Source of the DNA: Tricholomella constricta
Lineage: Eukaryota > Basidiomycota > Agaricomycetes > Agaricales > Lyophyllaceae
Assembly (NCBI GenBank): GCA_013368375.1
Contig: JAACJP010000047.1
Location: forward strand, 62,001-126,000
Length of the DNA: 64,000 nt
Direction of reading: 5' to 3'
Shown here: positions 9,909-22,631 of the stretch, piece after piece
How the letters are laid out: every line of letters begins with the position of its first letter
Position numbering within the stretch: the stretch's first letter is position 1
Made by a program: the position numbers and the translations under genes
Notes under the pieces: generated by a model
Told to the model about the DNA's origin: nothing
Seen by the model: the letters and a program-made list of their open reading frames with translations, nothing else
Databases searched by the model: none

Positions 9909-12370
9909 ATGGGAATTGGCGTTTTACATGTTCTCCTCCGTCCACCTTCTTCTTCCGAAATCCTTGTCCAAACCTTCAAGCACGCGCTATCATTCAAGCC
10001 CCACGATCTGACCCTCTGTCTCCATTCTCCCTATCCCACATATGTGCGGCCTGGAGGAGCACAGCTTCAAACAGCTTTGAGCTATCACAATTTTTGGAAC
10101 GACCTCGAGCTACCCTGGCGCTTGGATGCACAATATCCGGCACTGTTTAGGACCGCCGCACAGTCCCGATGTCACGGGGATCCTGGTCTCCACACCCGGC
10201 TCAGCCACTCCAACTTTGTGACTCTCGCCCACAAACTTACATATCGCGGAGTAACCTCGTCCCCTCGAAACGATTCTCGGTCCTGTCCGTTCGATTAATG
10301 AACGAACATCCTTATTTTCACCTGGCGATGCCTTAACGAGCTTGAAAACCTACACTTCACCGACTTTCTCTTCAGGTAACGAGAGACGTTTAGCAGGCCC
10401 GGTGCCCCACTGAAGCGCACCTTTACATCACCTCCTCCTCTCAATCTCGCCGACGACTCGCGTTTCACACTCCCATAGAGCCAGCGCTGACAATCCTGGC
10501 CGTGTGCGGATCGAGATCGATAAAAAACTATTCATCCAGGACTTCAGCACAGTCACTCTCCCGTGCCACAAGCTCCATACCGCGCACAACCTTCGGGAGC
10601 GCGAGTCGGGCTTCGTTCCGCCCAGGCCCAATCCCAATCCCATTATATTCTGCGTCGTTCATGGATTTCAGCGGCGCTGGGAGTTTCGAGTTTGACGAAG
10701 GCGCGTATCCTTCGAATGCTTCGCCTTCCCCGAAGGGGAGACTCTTTAGCTGGCGAGAGACCCGCTTCTGCCGGAACGTATAATATGTTCGAAGACATCC
10801 TTCCTATTCCTGCCATTGCTGACACCGTGAACTCTATCAGCAGCTTCTCCCTCTCATACGTTACCTCGAATGCACGGTGGTGGAGGACGCGGAGTCACGC
10901 TATGCTGATAGAAGATAGAGCCATGATACTTCCCTACTGCGACGCCTTCTCTGCACTTCTGATACTCCCACCTATTGTCATTCACGTTCACATTTGCGCC
11001 GGACGATGTTGACCAAGGGAACGGCTGTTCTAGGTGTTGGTAGCGCGTTCATCATCGACCTCATGTTCAACGCCTGTGTCGGTCCGCAACAGGCGTCGAT
11101 ATGGGTCTGCCACGGTCTACATGTATGATTAGGCGAAATATAGAGACCAGGAGGAGACGAACGAGATCCTCAAACATGTTTGAGTGATGGTGAGGTACAA
11201 CGGATATAATTGAGTCATATCTCTACGGCGTTTTGGCTTGCTGATTTGGATGCACCTCCTCTCTCTCCTGGATAGTCTTCATCCGGTACTCTTTATTCGG
11301 ACCGCTATCTCCCATTATTATCCGCCCTTTTGTCTTCCTAGTCCAACAGCGCCAAGACCTTCCGCTCTCTCTCCCATTCCATCTTCAATTGACTTCAAGT
11401 TGCATTCACGATATGACAGAGTCAGCGGTCACGCACATTTTCGCCCCGCTTCTCCAATTTCTCTATCTGGTTCGTCGCCAGATGCTATAACGTCCTGGAA
11501 CCTTTCCTTTCCGTACGCACCCGGCAACCTGGCGCTCCCCCCATGCCTCGCGATGTCTTTTTTCTTATACTTCCCGTCAGTGACGGTCTTCGAGACTGCG
11601 CCACGTCCACGTCTGCGCAAAATACACGTCCGTGGCACAGCTGATCGATTTGGATCTGCAGGGTGCGATAATATTGCAGGGCTTTACCGAAGTCGTCTTC
11701 AAGCGGACGCAGTCCCACTCCGCATATTTCACCCGGGTAGAGTTTAGGAACCTACTCGGACGTTGAACCCTTTTCCACCTCCGCTTCTGTCCCGTTCTCG
11801 CGTCTCGTTGGTCTCCAAACAGTTCTCTGAGATGTAATCCACAGAGTTCCGACTCCAGGGAATGTCATCGACATGTTCCATCCGCCGATTGTGGAGGCAC
11901 TCATCTTGGCAGATGACCCTTCCCCGTGCTCTCCCCCGTTTTCCAAGAACTGTCACGGACACAATCCGCAGCTGCCTTTCTCTTCCCCGTGTCGACTCCA
12001 GCATCGAGGAACTGATGGACTGTCTATCTGACGTTGGAAAGCTCACATTGTTGCCTTCGTCCATTATGAAGCGCCGACGACCATCCTACGACAATTCACG
12101 CAGCTCGTACAGTTCACACTTGGAAGCGAGCAGGAGGCACTCTCTTGAGTTACCTAACTTTATTCATAATTGCATATGATGACTCTGACCGTGTTGGGGA
12201 AAGTTCTTCGCAAGTCTCCGAGTCGTTTCCTCTACAGTTCGAGATTCAGCGCCAGCGTACACGATTCGAGTCCATCCGCCTCCCTGTACATCTGTGACGG
12301 CTGCACCACAGCCGCCTAGGAGGAATCTGAGGAAACGTTGGCTCTCATCAAATAGCGCCACACTGTTCGA
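9909..12370 (+). pseudogene. Degenerate F-box/LRR-type gene
   Basis: The frame at 9909 carries PPSSSEILVQTFKHAL, matching the PPEILxEIFxHAL core of agaricomycete F-box domains. The next conserved block, FSLSHICAAWRSTA (from about 10025), is in a different frame, so the domain is split by a frameshift. Further downstream, pieces typical of the LRR-like part appear in changing frames: LIDLDLQGAIILQGF (about 11640), VEALILADD (about 11887) and TILRQFTQLVQFTLG (about 12080). Several stops separate them. No set of GT-AG introns that I could find restores one frame. I therefore read this as a decayed gene of the family seen again at 34, 38 and 43 kb, although its sequence is distant from those copies. 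Confidence 0.5.
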
Positions 12371-13300
12371 ACCACAGAGGGTCAGTAGTCGTTCCGGATA
12401 CGGCTGAAGACGAACGACAGATGTAAATCACCCCGTCTTACGGACGGACGTTACTTTTCAACCGGTCATGCACGGATCGAGATAAAACTCGCCCACCCGG
12501 AGAATCGCTTTCGATTCAGTATCTTCATGGTCATTTTCAATTCTTTTTATTGATATCACCTCCTCTGACCTGCCAGGGAACAAGAACAAGCGCATGACAG
12601 GCCTCCAGAAAGCCGCAGCTCAGCTCAGCTCAGCTCAGTGTCCAGCTAACGGCTAACTATAAGAGTATGAGTGGGGGAAGCAGTATCCCAAACTCGAATC
12701 TGCGAGAATCGGGAACGGTCACGATTGACTTCAACAATGACTGGTAGGTATACGTAGTGTTGTCCTGCGACATGGACCGCCAGCATCTGGGAGAGCAGTG
12801 AAGCGGACGTAGAGCTTAGTTTCGGTAGTACTTATGTGATGAGGAGGACCCCCATACATGGCGGGAGGGCGGGAAGGAAGCAAGGGGACGAGGGGAGAAG
12901 TGCGTAGGCGAGGGACCACGAGGGGGACCCAGGGACGGATCACATTTTTTTTTCTGGAAGACGTCGACGAGGCAGGCTGCTTCGTTTCCTGCTCTAGCTA
13001 TTTGAATAAGCGATAAGCAATGGCACCCCTTTCGGGTGTGGGCATGCGGGTGCGGGTGTTGTCGTGGGTTTCCATACATACCTAGGTGCCTTTTTTAGGT
13101 CTTTGTCGTTCGGGGTGCAACCTCACTTGCAGGTATGCCGAATTGGTAGCTGTTCGCCTCCCCCACACCTGCAGCCGGGCCTGGGCTCGAGAGGGGGCGG
13201 TCATGTATCGGTCGTCTAGGAAGGTCGAAAAGTGGGAAAAGTGATGATCCCCAAATGTAATGATCATAAGCTCTATGGAATATCAAGCAACATACGCATC
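12371..13300. other. Intergenic, simple repeats and a dispersed repeat copy
   Basis: No gene was recognised. Bases 12617-12638 are a perfect CAGCT repeat of about 4-5 units. Bases 12840-12960 are G-rich. From about 12990 to 13165 the sequence matches the region at 25770-25990 and is listed separately. The 3' end of the minus-strand SSZ1 gene begins at 13301. Confidence 0.5.
12990..13165 (+). repeat. Dispersed repeat, copy A
   Basis: Shares ordered words with 25770-25990: CTCTAGC.ATTT, GCGATAA, AGCAATGGC, CTTTCGGG, GGGCATGCGGGT, ACATAC, TAGGTGCCTT, GCCGTTCGG-like, and CACTTGCAGG-like. The two copies differ by expansion of short motifs (GGGCAT, ACAT) in the other copy. No coding content is visible. 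It may be a relic of a non-autonomous transposable element. Confidence 0.6.
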
Positions 13301-15418
13301 TCATGAGCCGGGCGCAGGCACTCTAAGGCTTCCCGTGGCGCCACCTTCGCCGACCTCCTTGACATCAACTTTGAGGGCGCCAGTCGTCTCGACAACGAAC
13401 TGGACCTCGAGCGTGGTGAACCACTTGCCTGCATCCTTACCCTTTCCCTTGGTCTGGATACCGAGCAGCGACTGCATCTGCACGGCCCCAAGGAACACCT
13501 CCTTGTTCACAACATGGAACTTGACCTCCACCTCCTCCGGCTCCTCTTCCTCATCCTCATCATCATCATCATCCGCCTCAAAGGGCGGAGCCGTAACCTT
13601 CTCCACCCTCACGGACTCGTTCACCTCCCACACCTCAAGCGCCAGCACCTTCGTCCCCTCATCCAGCTCCACATCGAACCTCACCGTCCTCCTTGCAGGC
13701 AACGCCGTCTCCCTATGCACGACCGGCACCCACACCCCACCAAGCTCCGACACCACCCCCTCCACCGCACCCGGCACCAGCACACCCACCGTCTTCCCCG
13801 TCGCCCTTACCCCATTGCGTTTCGCCTCACCCTCGCCCCCGTCACCGTCACCAGCGCGCGCATACGCCTCCCTTACGGCCACATACTCCTCCCCAGCCGG
13901 GATCCCCGCCACCAGCGCGCCCTGCACCGCACACCCCCTCGCCAGCACCGTCGTCGGGTCGCCCACCCCCCCACCCGTGACGACGCCCCTCGCAAACGGG
14001 GTCTCCACGTCCTCCCTAAACCCCGCTTGCAGCACCAGGGCCTCATCCAGGCCAGGAAGACTGGCGTTGCCGCCGACATAGACGAGCTCGTCGACGAGGT
14101 GGGCGTCGATGCCTGCGCTGGCGAGGAGGGCAGAGGCGGCAGAGGCGGCGGCGGTGTAGATGGGGTGCGCGAGGAGGTCGAAGCGCATGCGGTTGATGGC
14201 GCCGGTGTAGTCTAACCCGTCTTTGAGGGACTCGATGGAGCAGGTGGCGGCGCCGGGGGAGGCGCTGATGGTGCGCTTTGTGTGCTCGATGGCGAGGCGC
14301 AGCCGGGCTTCGGCGCGGGTGTCGGCGACGCCGGTGGAGGGGCAGACGGCGAGCGGGGTTTTGGTCTTTTTGGTAAAGTCGGCGGCGAAGAATTTGATGA
14401 GGGTGTCGTCGATCTGGGTGCCGGAGATGTTGGGGGAGTGGGAGGAGGCGAGGACAAAGGCGAGGCCGGCGCGGAGGGAGAGGAGGGTGAGGGTTAGGGA
14501 GGATGCGCCGAGGTCGACTATGAGCTGGGTGCGGTCCGGGGGGGCGCCTTCGGCCCATTGTTCGGAGGTGGTGGTGGCGACGGCTGCGGCGGCCTCGTCG
14601 AGCAATTGCAGGACGTGGACGCCTGCTGCACTTGCGGCTTTTTCGAGGGCCTCTTTTTGGGTGTCGGTGAAGGTGGCGGGGACGGTGAGGACGGCGCCTT
14701 GGATTTTGGTGCCGAGGAAGTCTTCGGCGGACTCGACGAGGTTGGCGATGAACATGGTGGTGACCTCGAACACGGACAGGATGCGCTCGGCGGGGACGGG
14801 CTCGGAGCGCGGGGTGGGCGCGTGCGAGGCGGCGGGCGTGTTGAGGTTCGATGTATGCGTGCTTTGAGGCAGCGGAGATGGAGCCGGCTGCAGGATTTGG
14901 ACCTTGTACGCGGGCTCATCTGCGATGTCTGGATGCTGGATCACAGGCGCCGATTTCGTGTCCTGCGACTGGGGTATCTCGGAGAACCTGGACGGGGTGT
15001 CAGCTCTAGGATTTGGTTCGAAAATCCTGACTTACTTTTTTCCAAGCAGATTGCGAAAGCCCATGATCGTGTTTTGCGAATTTTTGACGAGTTGGTGGGT
15101 GGCTTGATTGCCATAGTACTGTAGATCGTCAGATACAGATAAGAAGAATAAAATTGACAATAACTCACAATCTCTTCTCCGAGGAACGAGATGGCGCAGG
15201 CAATCTGGCGCTCTCCGTCTTCGTTTGCAATACACTCAGCTTCTCCTTCCTAAGCACCTGTCAACACAACCCCCGCGACCGCAATCAAGTAATCTGACCT
15301 TTGTTAACACGGCAATCGAAGCATACGAGTTGCCAAAGTTAATGCCGACGATAGAGAGCTGCGATGTATTCTCAACAGGCGCCTCGGCGCTGCCGTTTGG
15401 CTGTAATTTTGCGGACAT
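13301..15418 (-). CDS. SSZ1: Hsp70-like chaperone Ssz1 (ribosome-associated complex)
   Basis: Four exons on the minus strand (15418-15299, 15249-15169, 15118-15036, 14987-13301) give 655 residues. The N-terminal ATPase lobe starts IVGINFGNSYASIAVL, the degenerate phosphate loop typical of Ssz1, followed by ANEDGERQIACAISF and NTIMGFRNLLGK. Later come VLTVPATFTDTQKEALEKAA, QLIVDLGASSLTLT, DELVYVGGNASLPGL and a C-terminal beta domain. Ssz1 pairs with the J-protein zuotin at the ribosome exit tunnel and stimulates Ssb. Yeast Ssz1 is 538 residues; the extra length includes a Pro/Ser-rich insert (about 125-155) and an acidic Asp/Glu run near 13550-13580. All splice phases close. It shares a short promoter with the divergent UBP14 gene. 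Confidence 0.93.
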
Positions 15419-15572
15419 CGTCGAGATGGTGGTCGTCGTGTAGATCAGCCGAGAATCCGATGCAAAAAAAATAAAACTGTCACGTGCCGGACCGACATCC
15501 CGTCTAGATCACATGACCTATGCCGCGACTCATCCTTGCCTTGGAGCTTCATCAAGTCTCCACTCAACCGCC
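15419..15572. promoter_or_regulatory. 154-bp bidirectional promoter with CACGTG
   Basis: The start codons of SSZ1 (minus) and UBP14 (plus) are only 154 bp apart. A palindromic E-box, CACGTG, lies at 15481-15486. A CACATGACC word follows at about 15509. CACGTG is the site bound by Cbf1/bHLH factors in fungi; binding here is inference. Confidence 0.6.
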
Positions 15573-18500
15573 ATGTCCTGCCCTCATCGCGAGCAGCTTG
15601 CATACCTACGGCCTCCAACTCTATCTCAATCAGTAAATCGCGAGGAATGCACGCAATGTTTTGACTCACAGGCTCGTTTTTCACTCTGATCGAGCCTGAA
15701 AGGGAGATTTACCCGAGATCGACTTAGGATCTGCCTTTAGGCGTCGAAGTCTGCCTTGCTTGCTTCAACGGAGGCTGCTCTGGCCCAGAGAAACATCATG
15801 CACGGACCCATGTTCAAAAATCAGGCCACACTTTCACTTTAAATGTAAAGCGAAGGCTCAAACCGTCTGCCCAACGCGTAAGTGGCTCAATGCGGCGTAG
15901 ATGTCAGACTTACCTTTTTTTCTTGACAGTCTGCGGACGAAGAGCCCCCAGCAAAGATGACTAAGCTCGCGATCGTCGAGGATCGCGAGGAAGACAAGTA
16001 CGAGACGAGCACCGTGGTCAAGTGCTGGGCGTGCGATGCGGAAAAGGGGCTGGAGATTCCAGACGCCGTTGACGATCCCAAGGTATGCCATTTCAAGTCC
16101 TTTACTCTATAAAGACTAACTGTATGGGTAGGTAAAGACCCTCGTCGACGGTGTGATGCACTCCCTCTCGTCTGCGCGCCAATCCGAAGTCAAGGCCTGG
16201 GAAGAAGAGATCCTGCCCTGCGAGCACACGCTCACGCTACAGCAGCTTGCGAACGGGCCTATACCTGCCTCTGGTGCGCCTTGTCTCGTCTTTGCTACGT
16301 CTCGCTTGACGCCTGGCGATTAGGTCTGGCACATTGCTCTGCGTGCGATCTCAAGGAAAACCTCTGGCTGTGCATGATCTGCGGGTCTCTTGGGTGCGGA
16401 CGCCAGCAGTTTGGGGGGCTCGGGGGTAACGGACATGGATTGGCACATTATGAGGCGACGGGACACGGTGTCAGCGTCAAGTTGGGGACCATCACGCCCG
16501 AGGGCAGCGCAGGTACGTCGTCACTTCCGTGTTTCTCTCTTATCGCAATGTAAACTTTGAAATATCGCAGACATATATTGCTACATCTGCAACGACGCAA
16601 AGCTCGACCCAAATATGGCTGTGCACCTGTCGACGTTCGGCATCAATGTACAAAAACTATCTAAAACTGAGAAGAGCATGACTGAGCTCGTGCGTCTCCT
16701 CCCCTTGTCCCTTGTTATGCTCGCACCCATCATCTCATCTCGTCCAGCAAATCGAACAAAACCTCAAATACGACTTTTCCCTCACAAACGAAGAGGGCAA
16801 GGCCCTCGAGCCGCTCTTCGGGCCCGGCCTCACCGGGCTCGCAAACCTAGGCAACAGGTGAGCCCAGCCCCTTTCGCGACTTGGGGCTGATCCTGATTGT
16901 CTCCCCCAGCTGCTACATGGCTTCCGTCCTGCAAACCCTTTTCTCCCTCCCCGCCTTTCAAGCGCGCTACTACAACAACAACAACGACAACAACAACGCG
17001 CACGCCGCTGCCTGTCCCGAGCCCCTCCCCGCCTCGTGCGTCGAATGCCAGATGCACAAGATCGCAGACGGGCTGCTCAGCGGGCGCTACTCCCATCCCG
17101 CCAACTACGCCGCGCGCCCCATCCCAATCGGCGGCGCACTACAACACCCGTCCCCGACCCCGGTGTTCCAGGCTGGGGTGCGGCCGATCGGATTCAAGAC
17201 GCTGATTGGGAAGGGCCATGAGGAGTTTGCGACGATGCGGCAGCAGGACTCGGAAGAGTTTTTTACGCATTTGGTTATGGTGCTCAGGAGGGATGCGCAC
17301 AAGTACAAGGAGCGTCAGGAGCTAGGTGCGCTTGTTGCCCCCAACCAACCTTTGCGTGTCAGGCAGTTGCTGATGCTTGTTACCGGTGTGCGATGTAGAC
17401 GCGACGGCGGTGTTTGCGTATGGGATGGAGCAGCGCCTGCAGTGCACGCAGTGCAAGAAGGTGCGGTATCGCGTGGACGCGGCGGACGTTGTCAGCGTCG
17501 CCGTGCCCGCAGTCGAAGTCGAAGTCGAGGCGGGCAAAGACGAGGAGGGGAAGACGCAGTACGCGGAGGTGCAGCTCACGCACTGCCTCGATGCGCTGCT
17601 GGGCTCCGAGGCGCTGGAGTATGCCTGCCCCGCATGTGGGAAGGACGTGCATGCGCTTAGGTGAGCTCTCTTTTTTTTTTTATTATCTTCCTTCCACATC
17701 CCAGGTCTGACCGCGCGCGCGTGTGTGTGTGTGTGTGTTTTCTCGCGTTGTTTAGGCAGACCAAGTTTGCGTCTTTCCCGGAGGTGCTCGTAGTCCACGC
17801 CAAGAAGTTCCAGCTCGTGAATTGGGTGCCTTCCAAGCTTGGTGCGTGCCCCTTCCCCCCCCCCCCCCCCTCCCCCTCACAGCCACTCTCATCGCGCAAG
17901 AAGAGAAGCTGACAGATGGATGGATGGATTGGATTGATTTTGCTCGACAGATATCCCCGTCCTTCTCCCGCCTTCCGACACGCTCGAGTTCAACGAAGCG
18001 CACCTGGGGCGGGGGCTCCAGCCGTCCGAGACGGAGCTCCCCAACGATACTGCCCCTGCCCCTGCCTCTGCCCCTGCCTCTGCTCCCGGTTCGTCCCTGT
18101 CCACTCCGAGGTTACATACATGCTTACACACCCACTCTCACTCTCACTCTCACTCTCACTCATCAATGCAATGCTGGTATTTGCTTTGCCTTGAAAACAA
18201 AAACAGCGTTCAACGCAGCAGCGCTGGCGCAGCTGGAGGGCATGGGCTTCCCCACGATCCGGTGCCACAAGGCTCTGCTTGCGACGGGGAACAGCGACAG
18301 CGATGTTGAGCTCGCTATGGAGTGGCTCTTTGCGCATATGGAGGATCCCGGTGCGTTTTCGTGTTCGCCCTTCTTGCATCTATGAGACAGCTGAGCGCTT
18401 ATCGCTGTCTGTTGGATTGGATTGGGCAGATATCGATGCGCCTATAGTGTCAGGAGCAGCGGTAGGAGCGGTAGGAGCGGCGTTGGCGTCAAGGGACAAC

Positions 18501-19009
18501 CCAGAACCCTCGGCGGAGCAGATTGGGATGCTGGTGGATATGGGCTTCACACATGCGCAGGGGCGCAAGGCGCTTCGCGAGACGGTGAGTCCCGGGTGTG
18601 GGGGTCCACGGGAGGCGGCTGAACCAGGACCTGTCCTCTTTTTTTTTTTTTTTTTTTTTCTTTTTAGGGCGGGAGCGCGGAGCGCGCGGTGGAGTGGCTG
18701 TTCAACCACCCCGATGATATGGGCGAGGAGGAGGAGGACGTTGCTTCTGCTCCTGCTCCTGCTCCTGCTCCTACTGCGGCCCAGGCTGTGGTGCAGGGGT
18801 CAACAGAGGTGCCAGCGAGGTACAAGCTCAAGGCGTTCGTGTCGCACAAGGGCCCGTCCGTGCACTCTGGCCACTACGTTGCGCACATCCGGGTTGGGGA
18901 GCATTGGGTGCTGTTTAATGATGAGAAGGTCGTCAAGGCGGATGAGGAGAGTGTGAAGGAGCTTAAGAAGTTGGCGTATTTGTATTTCTTTGAGAAGGTG
19001 GTGGGGTGA
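15573..19009 (+). CDS. UBP14: Ubiquitin C-terminal hydrolase, Ubp14/USP5 (isopeptidase T) type
   Basis: A multi-exon gene for the deubiquitinase that dismantles free polyubiquitin chains. The N-terminus (MSCPHREQLAYL, then EECTQCF and VCLACFNGGC) is the cryptic zinc finger. The ZnF-UBP domain follows (HCSACDLKENLWLCMICG, CGRQQFGG, GNGHGLAHY), then the Cys box GLTGLANLGNSCYMASVLQ with the catalytic Cys just after an intron, and QQDSEEFFTHL. Two UBA domains are inserted before the His box (LEGMGFPTIRCHKALLATG; LVDMGFTHAQGRKALRETG). The His box is KGPSVHSGHYVAHI. WVLFNDEKV and YLYFFEK close the domain. Clear exons include 15930-16082, 16132-16273 and 18689-19009. The first intron (about 15680-15739) has a weak donor (GTTTTT), so residues near 36 are uncertain. 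Late introns carry homopolymer and CA/CT runs. Confidence 0.92.
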
Positions 19010-22000
19010 AGGGAAGAGAAGCGAGGAGATGGATAATGGAATGTATTATTACTTGTGAGAAATTTCGTACATAAGTGAAACGATGGAGGTCTTTTCTTTT
19101 TTGCGAGGCTGCAGAGTCGAGTCGATGTCGATGTTACTTTTTATCTTTTAGATTGCGTTAGGATGCGACGTACGTATACGCCACAGTCACTGCCTGGTAG
19201 TCAGTAGATATAGATTATTTCGGATGAGGTTCCCACCGCTGACATCCGTTATAAGTATGGGGTGGCCACTGGCCCAAGTCTCCTCGGACTCGGAAGCGCA
19301 GGACGCTTGATCAGGCTGCACGTTTACAATTGGGCCGGCTGTTCCCTGCTTCCCGCCGATGCCTCCTATGCAAGTATGCTTATGAGCTTCCTAAATTAAT
19401 ATTAATGGACTCGCCACGTCAAAAGGGTCGGTCGACATCGGTCCGATCCGACAAAATTGGACACCTCTCTTCAAGCGCATCATGCGTAAAGTAAAGGTCG
19501 GGTGAAGCGGAGCCGGAGCGTCCTAGTCCATCCAGAGCCCGGGCAGGGGGGAGGGGGGGGATCTGAATGCTGCACTGGTTGAGATCGTGAAAGACGTGGC
19601 GTCTGTGACATACTATATCTAAGCGATTCATTCCTCGCAGTTGGAGGCATGTGTGGACGCTCTGCCGCCCTTCCCTTGAGGATCCTCACCAGTGGCCGCC
19701 TCGAATGTGGCGGGATCAGTCCTTGCGGAGAGGTTGCCAAAGCAATAGCGGGACTTTGATTCTGAAGCTCGCACTGTTTCCTCGATGCATATAGAGTATA
19801 CACCCGGTTTATATATATTGGCTCACGGGTTACCACCAGCATTCTCTGCGTTGTAATCTAATCTATAAAATCACTGCAGTAGCACCGTTGGTATACCCTC
19901 AGTACGTGTTCAAGAACTATACTGATCGGCGTATCGTAGCACCCCTAGTAGCACGGTTGATATTACTACGTAGGTACTGTACGGTTCAGTAGAGGTAGCA
20001 ATATTGATATGCTAGAGTCCTTTGCGAGTACGGAGGGGGCCCGTCGTCAGATCGTACTAACGCTCTGAGCACGGGCCACAAAGAATCGCGAATCGCGTTC
20101 GCGTTCGCGGCCCGAATCCGAGTCCTACTTGGGGAAATCGGAATATGAAAGAGCGACGGGCTCAGATCCAATAATTGCAGCGGCACTGCTAGACACCGCG
20201 CAACATCAACGACCACGATATCTTAGCCCAGCGCCACGGGGCCCGCTCAGCTCCACAGAGGAACGCGACCACGACCACGACCACGGAGAAAGGAGGATGA
20301 AGACGCACTGCCCCCGCTCGGAACAGTGGCAGCAGCCGTGTCTTGCAGCCAAGTCGCATGCATATATAAAGCGCCGATCTACTGTCTGGGGGCGGCGGCC
20401 ATTTGGACGTATCGCGCGTTTGGCATTGCTGACCACAGGAAATCACACGCATGATCATGATCGATGTGCCGCTCTCCGCTCTCGCTCGCCGCTCTGCATG
20501 GGCCCTGAGGGATTGCGGGACTGTCTTAAGGAATGGGAGGGAGATGAGAACAGAATAGCATGTGCGCGGAATACCTGACTTTACCTTACCTTGCCTTGCC
20601 TGCGCATGCCAATGCAAGTGCAAGTGCAAGTGCAAGTGCGAGGCAGGACTTTGGGGAGGAGCGACGCGCGCCTTCTCCGCTGTGAGGACGATCCAGGCAC
20701 AGCCTCGATGCTCCCTGCTCCTTGCTCCCTGCTTCCTGCTTCCTGCTCCCTGCTTGCTGCTTACCACACGTCGTGCCCGACTGACTTGCTTGGAACAGGA
20801 GTTTGCCAACTTGGGACTTGGACTTGGACTTGAACTTGGACGCGTGGCAGGCGGAGGACGGGTGTGGCACAAGACGCGTGTCCCTTTACCTTTTACCCTG
20901 GCGTGAAAGGGACCGTGGCCGTAGGGCCCGAACCATCCATCGGGCGAGGGTCCATAAGAAGAAGGCACGCGCATGCACGCGTGTCGTCGTGTCGTCCAGG
21001 TATAGTGAGAGCGCAGGAGGTTAGTAACTACACATCCACATCATATACCTCTCTTCCCAGAAAGAACTTCTTACACCCCGTTCCCAATGACACGCAATCT
21101 TGATTCAGAAATTAGGCATTGTCAGTGGCTGGGTGGGGGTGGGTGGCCGCGCCCGCGGGGACCACGCCCGTCTCTGCAAGTCTGCAAGTCTGCAAGTCAA
21201 GTCAAGTCAAGTCAAGTAGTTTGTATGATAGCGCACCAGCACTGGCACCTCCTTACTAATACATATACTAAGCCCGGGGTTCAAGTTTTTGACGGAGTTG
21301 TGGTTCCTGAGTCCTGACACAGAACTATCATTGCTGATAACTTGAAGTAAGTAAGTATGAATGGCGGTCCGTCACCCGTGTGATTGGATGGGGATGCCAT
21401 ATAAGTATAAGTATTAAGTATTCAGATCCAGAGAACCGCGGCGGCATCCATATCACGGTTTCAGGTGTACATAAGTATATAGTACCTGGACCCCTTGCTT
21501 GAGCTTGATAGCTGTTCGGCATCCAACGATATCCAACGTCCAACGTCCAACGTCCAATGTTCAACGTTCAAGCTTAAGGTTCGACGTTCAAACGTTCAAG
21601 ATGCGTAGGAAGTGAGAGGAAGATTGGACGCCATCGCCACGTCGTGTTCCCTTTCCATTCACAGGTCACCAACACGTTGATAGTTTGCAGAGACGTGTAC
21701 ATGTGCACTCCTTTCCATCTAAACATAGCGTATCAATATAAATATAAATAGCAAACCAACATATACATAATACAGTAAGCACTTGCCAGTCCATCGGCCG
21801 AGCGAGCCTGGACCCCAACCCGTGTCCCGTGTCCCGTGTCCCGTGTCCCGTGTCCCGTGTCCCTTGTCAACCCGGCACGGGCACGGGCATTGGGGGGGGG
21901 AAGCAAAAAGAATTCGAAGCCTGAGCGTGAGCGTGGCGATAAGGCAACTTACTTATGCGGACACAACAGAAGGCCCAGAAGACCATGACCATGACCTCCC

Positions 22001-22631
22001 CCATCCCCCATCCCCCCACCCTTCCTAATCGCACTGACAAGCTGATATGATTATGATTCAAAACGTCGCCACATGTTTATGTACATGTTGGGCGGGTTGA
22101 ACGTTGATGGTGAACAGGAGGGGAGGGAGGGAGAACGGAGAACGGCATGGATTGATTCAGATGATGGATGGGGCTTGGTGACATTGACTGACAAGTACAT
22201 GTCCATGTCCATGTCCATCCACGAGACCTGGGATTCAGCCACGTGACTGCTTAATCCTTTGGCCACACCCTCGAGAGTCGAGTCGAGTCGAGGGTCTGGG
22301 TCTGGCCTCGCGTTGGACGATGGACGATGGACGGGGGGAGGGAAAGGCATTTCCCATAAACGAGCGTAAGTAAGTTCTTGCAAGTCTATTTCTCTAAAGG
22401 TCCCTTCTATGCCCGATCACGGCGTGCAAACGCAATAGCAAGACAACCCGCGTACCTGGGCCTGCCAGTGCCAGGCTGCAGATGGCACGGAGGAAGGAAG
22501 GAAGGAAGGAAGGAACGCGCATGATGGTGTCAGCACTTCCAGGGCCCGGACGGGAGTCTGGCAGGCGACGGGGAGGAGGGAGGCTTAAAAGGGCCCTGAG
22601 CTTACTTGGACGAACCCCCCAAGTGACCTCG
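19010..22631. other. Minisatellite-rich intergenic region
   Basis: The 3.6 kb between UBP14 and the secreted-protein gene has no supportable gene. It has scattered TATA-like words and many short-period repeats, listed separately. Short frames on both strands have biased composition from the repeats and no domains. Confidence 0.55.
20600..22515. repeat. Cluster of 4-8-bp-period minisatellites
   Basis: Distinct arrays follow one another. AAGTGC units lie at about 20611-20640. CTCCCTGCTTCCTG-type units lie at about 20708-20762. GGACTT units lie at about 20812-20840. TCTGCAAG then TCAAG units lie at about 21173-21216. TCCAACG/TTCAACG units lie at about 21525-21600. CCCGTGT units lie at about 21821-21865. 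ATGTCC units lie at about 22198-22217. GTCGA units lie at about 22274-22291. GGAA units lie at about 22491-22515. Periods of 5, 6 and 7 dominate. None is coding. Confidence 0.85.

Noticed and set aside
13514..14867. Long plus-strand open frames opposite SSZ1 (up to 233 residues)
   Set aside because: They are antisense shadows of a GC-rich coding exon, with His/Arg/Pro-biased composition and no domain; the minus frame is a clear Hsp70.
21171..21216. CRISPR-like direct repeats (TCTGCAAG, TCAAG)
   Set aside because: Units are 5-8 bp without unique spacers in a eukaryotic genome; this is a minisatellite.
21255..21290. tRNA-like GGGTTCAAGT word
   Set aside because: No matching A-box, anticodon arm or acceptor pairing could be found around it.
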